Shown: piece by piece, positions 6,541 to 8,612 of the stretch | How the letters are laid out: every line of letters starts with the position of its first letter | Position numbering within the stretch: the first letter of the stretch is position 1 | From: Acidobacteriota bacterium | GTDB lineage: Bacteria > Acidobacteriota > Blastocatellia > Pyrinomonadales > Pyrinomonadaceae | NCBI GenBank assembly: GCA_003222935.1 | Contig: QHXL01000016.1 | Span: 1 to 8,612 of the forward strand | Direction: 5' to 3' | DNA length: 8,612 bases | The notes under the pieces: model-generated | Seen by the model: only the letters and a program-made list of their open reading frames with translations | The model's database searches: none | Told to the model about the DNA's origin: nothing | Translations under genes and position numbers: made by a program

Positions 6541-7140
6541 TTAAGCCGAGACCGACTTAACTTTACTCATGGCCGCAACCAGGTCTTTTGAACCCGATCC
6601 CCATTTGGAGATAGTTCTTAGTGCGTCAGTGAAAGGCACGTCCAGGACGTGTACGCGTTTCCGCTCGCAAACGTAGACCGCGCCCGCAAGAGGCGTGGGG
6701 ATCGATGGAACAAAAACCGTATAACGCCCGTCTTCAAACTCCTCGATGATGAAAGCGGGAAGTAGACCCTCGTCACTTTCAAAGAAGCAGGGTTGCCAAA
6801 CCTTCTCGCGACTCGATCCCGCCAGTTGTTGTGTGAGACTCCTCAACAAAGCATAGCCAGGAATTCTTTCGAACAAGGTTGTTTCCATCCGCTCCCGCAT
6901 AACTTTTCCTACTCGAGTTCGCACAGCTACGCCGACCAGAAGACAGAACACGACCACTATGAGAAGGGACAAGAACGTCTCTGCGGGAACTGATTCCGGA
7001 AGAAGCAACGCAACCGGTCGGATCAGTCCGACAACCGACTTCATAGCTTTGAGCAGCAATAGGATCGCGAGGTAGATCGGAACGACGATAAGAAAGCCGG
7101 CGAGAGCCGAACTAGCGAGGAACAATAACTTCTGTTTCAT
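6541..7140 (-). CDS. DUF502 family two-pass inner-membrane protein
   Basis: A 199-residue membrane protein. Hydrophobic segments at about 5-30 and 54-74 are separated by an extracytoplasmic-type loop rich in Pro (RPVALLLPESVPAE). The soluble C-terminal part carries family marks of DUF502: ERIPGYALLRSLTQQL (91-106), a strand pair ending in GRYTVFVPSIPTPLAGAVY (138-156) and VHVLDVPFTDALRTISKWGSG (163-183). The VP-x-x-PTPLAG segment corresponds to the conserved PT(T/P)PNPTSG region of relatives. The biochemical role is unknown. The ATG at 7140 is preferred to the upstream GTG at 7146 because an AAGGGG site on the minus strand (7146-7151) is five bases from the ATG but would overlap the GTG. Its stop is 30 bases from the convergent MOSC stop, with no obvious terminator between. 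Confidence 0.85.
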   Translation of the reverse strand: MKQKLLFLASSALAGFLIVVPIYLAILLLLKAMKSVVGLIRPVALLLPESVPAETFLSLLIVVVFCLLVGVAVRTRVGKVMRERMETTLFERIPGYALLRSLTQQLAGSSREKVWQPCFFESDEGLLPAFIIEEFEDGRYTVFVPSIPTPLAGAVYVCERKRVHVLDVPFTDALRTISKWGSGSKDLVAAMSKVKSVSA

Positions 7141-7145
7141 GACCA

Positions 7146-7151
7146 CCCCTT
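7146..7151 (-). promoter_or_regulatory. Ribosome binding site of the DUF502 gene
   Basis: AAGGGG on the minus strand lies five bases before the ATG at 7140. It decides that start over the overlapping GTG at 7144-7146. Confidence 0.65.
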
Positions 7152-7428
7152 TTCATTTACGGTTGGCTGAGCCAGACACTCGCGTCTCTCGACGCAAAGC
7201 TTAACAAAGGTACCTCTGCCTGGGTTTGGCCAGTGCCACAATGTCGAGTTGTGTCAGCTGCGGGGCGGGTCGTTACTAGATCCTTCTAACAGAGCACCAC
7301 GGGGCCAAAAGCGCTACGTTAGTTTTCTGGTTGGTTGCAGGGTACTTACCTTCCTGGCCCAGTTTGGTGTGATGATAGTAATTACTTTTGGCCGCGCGGT
7401 AAATCAAAAGGTGACACTGAAAAAATAA

Positions 7429-7457
7429 TTGACTTTCTACAGTCGCGGTAATATCGT
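7429..7457 (+). promoter_or_regulatory. Possible sigma-70-type promoter for the small protein/radical SAM unit
   Basis: TTGACT at 7429-7434 is a good -35 match. The candidate -10 is TATCGT at 7452-7457 with 17-base spacing, or the better hexamer TAATAT at 7449-7454 with a short 14-base spacing. A start site near 7463 would give a leader of about 140 bases before the ATG at 7601. Confidence 0.35.
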
Positions 7458-7477
7458 CAGCGACGTTTCGCACAGCG

Positions 7478-7516
7478 CTGAATTTTCGCGAGCCTCGCTC
7501 CACTCGCTCAATTCAG
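7478..7516 (+). other. Structured leader element upstream of the small protein gene
   Basis: CTGAATT (7478-7484) pairs with AATTCAG (7510-7516). Inside it GCGAG (7488-7492) pairs with CTCGC (7503-7507). Together they give a two-stage hairpin about 85 bases before the small gene. It could be a leader regulatory structure. No known riboswitch class is recognised. Confidence 0.35.
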
Positions 7517-7584
7517 TTTGCCTTCCCCCGCAGACCTTCAATCCAGGTGCTTCTCTCCAGGAAGTACATTTGTCTTCGCTCCTC

Positions 7585-7590
7585 TAGGAG
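7585..7590 (+). promoter_or_regulatory. Ribosome binding site of the small protein gene
   Basis: TAGGAG ends ten bases before the ATG at 7601. It supports this start over an in-frame GTG at 7547, which has no site of its own. Confidence 0.6.
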
Positions 7591-7600
7591 AATCCAAAAG

Positions 7601-7786
7601 ATGGTCACCAAGAAAAAAGCTACTACCAAGATTTCGGTCTTGAGATTCAAACCTGAGTGGATTTCCGATCCACCTCCACCCTTTTTCAAGAACCTCGACA
7701 GGGCAGTGATTAGAGAGCTCGCCCAGGCCAAAAAGGATTTCGCTACACGAGTAAAAGAGATTCTGGTCAAGGCCCAACAACGCTAA
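7601..7786 (+). CDS. Small basic protein upstream of a B12-type radical SAM gene, function unknown
   Basis: A 61-residue protein I do not recognise. It begins MVTKKKATTK, continues with SVLRFKPEWISDPPPPFF (11-28) and ends in a Lys/Arg/Ala-rich stretch (about 30-61) that should be helical. It has no Cys, no signal peptide and no membrane segment, and it is strongly basic. It is preceded by TAGGAG and followed 26 bases later by a long hairpin and then the radical SAM gene in the same orientation. That order is seen for RiPP precursors and their modifying enzymes, so a precursor or partner peptide is possible. However, there is no typical core (no Gly-Gly leader end, no Cys/Ser/Thr-rich tail). 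It may equally be a small regulatory or nucleic-acid-binding protein. The coding call rests on the start site, its length and the operon position. Confidence 0.6.
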   Translation: MVTKKKATTKISVLRFKPEWISDPPPPFFKNLDRAVIRELAQAKKDFATRVKEILVKAQQR

Positions 7787-7811
7787 GCATTCAACTCGTT
7801 TTACAAGCTGT

Positions 7812-7855
7812 AGGCCCTGGACCGGTTCTACAAAAACGAATCGTCTCCAGGGCCT
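7812..7855 (+). terminator. Long hairpin between the small protein and radical SAM genes (terminator or attenuator)
   Basis: AGGCCCTGGA (7812-7821) pairs perfectly with TCCAGGGCCT (7846-7855). Inside, CGGTTC (7823-7828) pairs with GAATCG (7838-7843) with one G-T pair, leaving a nine-base loop. It is followed by TTAACTTTTC, a broken T-rich tract. It may end most transcripts after the small gene while allowing some read-through into the radical SAM gene, or the radical SAM gene may have its own promoter. Confidence 0.65.
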
Positions 7856-7876
7856 TAACTTTTCGGAGAGAACACA

Positions 7877-8612
7877 ATGAGGCAATCCACTCCACTGCCC
7901 GTTCTGCCACTTCCCGCAAATTTAATTCAAACGCGCAACACTGCACGGCCCGTCATGTTGATTGGTTTCCAGAATCAGGGAAACCTCGGACTCGGATACC
8001 TTGCTGCGGTGCTGCGAAAGGTGGGCTATACGGTTCACGTTGTAGATATCGAGCAGGAACCGCAAAAGATCCTTGAGATCGCACTGAAAATAGATCCAGT
8101 ACTCATTGGATTTTCTTTGATTTTCCAGTTTTTCATCGATCGATACGCAGCACTCCTCTATTTATTCCGTGAGAATGGGATTACTTGTCACTTCACCATG
8201 GGTGGACACTTCCCGAGTTTGAGCTATGAGCAGACGCTTGAATTAGTTCCTGAACTGGACAGTATCGTTCGGTTTGAAGGGGAGAGTACGCTGGTCGAAC
8301 TCGTAGACGCTGTCAGTCAGGATCTCGAATGGCGCGGCGTTCACGGCATTGCTTTCCGCGACGGTGAAGCGATAGTAACTACTCAAGCCCGGGCTCTTCT
8401 CGACGATCTCGATCAGCTACCCTATCCCGATCGCGACTACGAACCGGAGATGGTTCTCGGCCGAAGTATCATGCCAATACTTGCCAGCCGCGGTTGTGCG
8501 CGTACCTGTTCCTTCTGTTCGATCCATACTTTTTATCGTGCAGCACCAGGACGCATCGTTCGCACACGAAAGCCTGCGGAAGTGGTGCGTGAGATGCGCA
8601 TGCTTCACGAAG
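7877..8612 (+). CDS. B12-binding domain radical SAM protein (3' end outside window)
   Basis: The first 245 residues of a larger protein that runs off the right edge. Residues 25-140 look like the Rossmann-type cobalamin-binding domain of class B radical SAM enzymes: RPVMLIGFQNQGNLGLGYL, LIGFSLIF, TMGGHFPSL and RFEGESTLVEL. The base-off DxHxxG motif is not seen, as in many of this class. A linker with LDDLDQLPYPDRD (174-186) leads to ASRGCARTCSFCSIHTFY (203-220), the CX3CX2C cluster site with Cys207, Cys211 and Cys214. Such enzymes reductively cleave S-adenosylmethionine and often methylate or rearrange unactivated carbons in natural products, lipids or peptides. The substrate cannot be told. 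The ATG at 7877 has GGAGAG (7865-7870) six bases upstream. It lies 90 bases after the small protein gene, with a strong hairpin between. Confidence 0.9.
   Translation, partial: MRQSTPLPVLPLPANLIQTRNTARPVMLIGFQNQGNLGLGYLAAVLRKVGYTVHVVDIEQEPQKILEIALKIDPVLIGFSLIFQFFIDRYAALLYLFRENGITCHFTMGGHFPSLSYEQTLELVPELDSIVRFEGESTLVELVDAVSQDLEWRGVHGIAFRDGEAIVTTQARALLDDLDQLPYPDRDYEPEMVLGRSIMPILASRGCARTCSFCSIHTFYRAAPGRIVRTRKPAEVVREMRMLHE

Larger units (their letters stand above)
7147..7600. other. Non-coding stretch of about 450 bases between divergent genes
   Basis: This must hold the promoters of the DUF502 gene (minus) and of the small protein/radical SAM unit (plus). A 5-bp hairpin GCGTC-TCTC-GACGC lies at 7182-7195 in what would be the DUF502 leader. 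A possible + strand promoter is at 7429-7457 and a structured leader at 7478-7516. Short open frames occur (for example 7276-7503 minus) but their translations look random. No cobalamin riboswitch is recognised. Confidence 0.5.

Noticed and set aside
7147..7300. Possible cobalamin riboswitch near GCCAGTGCCACAATG, prompted by the B12-type radical SAM gene nearby
   Set aside because: Only a loose resemblance to one B12 riboswitch segment is present. The conserved core elements are not found on either strand, and the radical SAM gene is over 570 bases away.
7276..7503. Minus-strand 75-codon open frame in the gap before the small protein gene
   Set aside because: The residue pattern looks random, there is no good ribosome binding site, and it lies across the likely promoter and leader of the plus-strand unit.

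Overview
The window looks like a stretch of chromosome from a free-living Gram-negative-type bacterium with roughly balanced GC. A Tat-exported GH28-like protein, a secreted GH27 protein with an extra N-terminal domain, and intergenic hairpin elements with TGAA/TAAA loops would fit Acidobacteriota (Blastocatellia-like). That placement is an inference from gene style, not from a marker gene. No tRNA, rRNA, CRISPR array, transposase or phage gene is visible.

Layout, left to right. (1) A short 5' flank with a TGAA-loop hairpin, then a DJ-1/PfpI family protein (120-686) closed by a strong hairpin. (2) A two-gene plant-polysaccharide block on the + strand: a Tat-signal GH28-like beta-helix protein (906-2606) and a Sec-signal GH27 alpha-galactosidase-type enzyme (2762-4315). 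(3) A 514-base gap holding three TGAA/TAAA hairpins, a long inverted repeat and a decayed minus-strand fragment that resembles an Ig-like/MBG-type surface-protein repeat. (4) An aldo/keto reductase on the minus strand (4830-5810) diverging from a MOSC-domain protein on the + strand (5950-6510). (5) A DUF502 two-pass membrane protein on the minus strand (6541-7140), convergent with MOSC. (6) A non-coding stretch of about 460 bases with a possible promoter and leader structure. It is followed by a 61-residue basic small protein (7601-7786), a long hairpin (7812-7855), and a B12-binding-type radical SAM protein (7877 to the window end, 3'-truncated).

How the genes may work together: the GH28-like and GH27 proteins would together attack galactose- and galacturonate-containing plant glycans outside the cytoplasm. 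PfpI, the aldo/keto reductase, MOSC and DUF502 are housekeeping or stress-type genes with no visible link to one another. The most interesting unit is the right edge. There a small peptide gene, a terminator/attenuator-like hairpin and a radical SAM gene are in the order often seen for a peptide precursor and its maturase, but the enzyme is cut off and the peptide has no recognised core motif.
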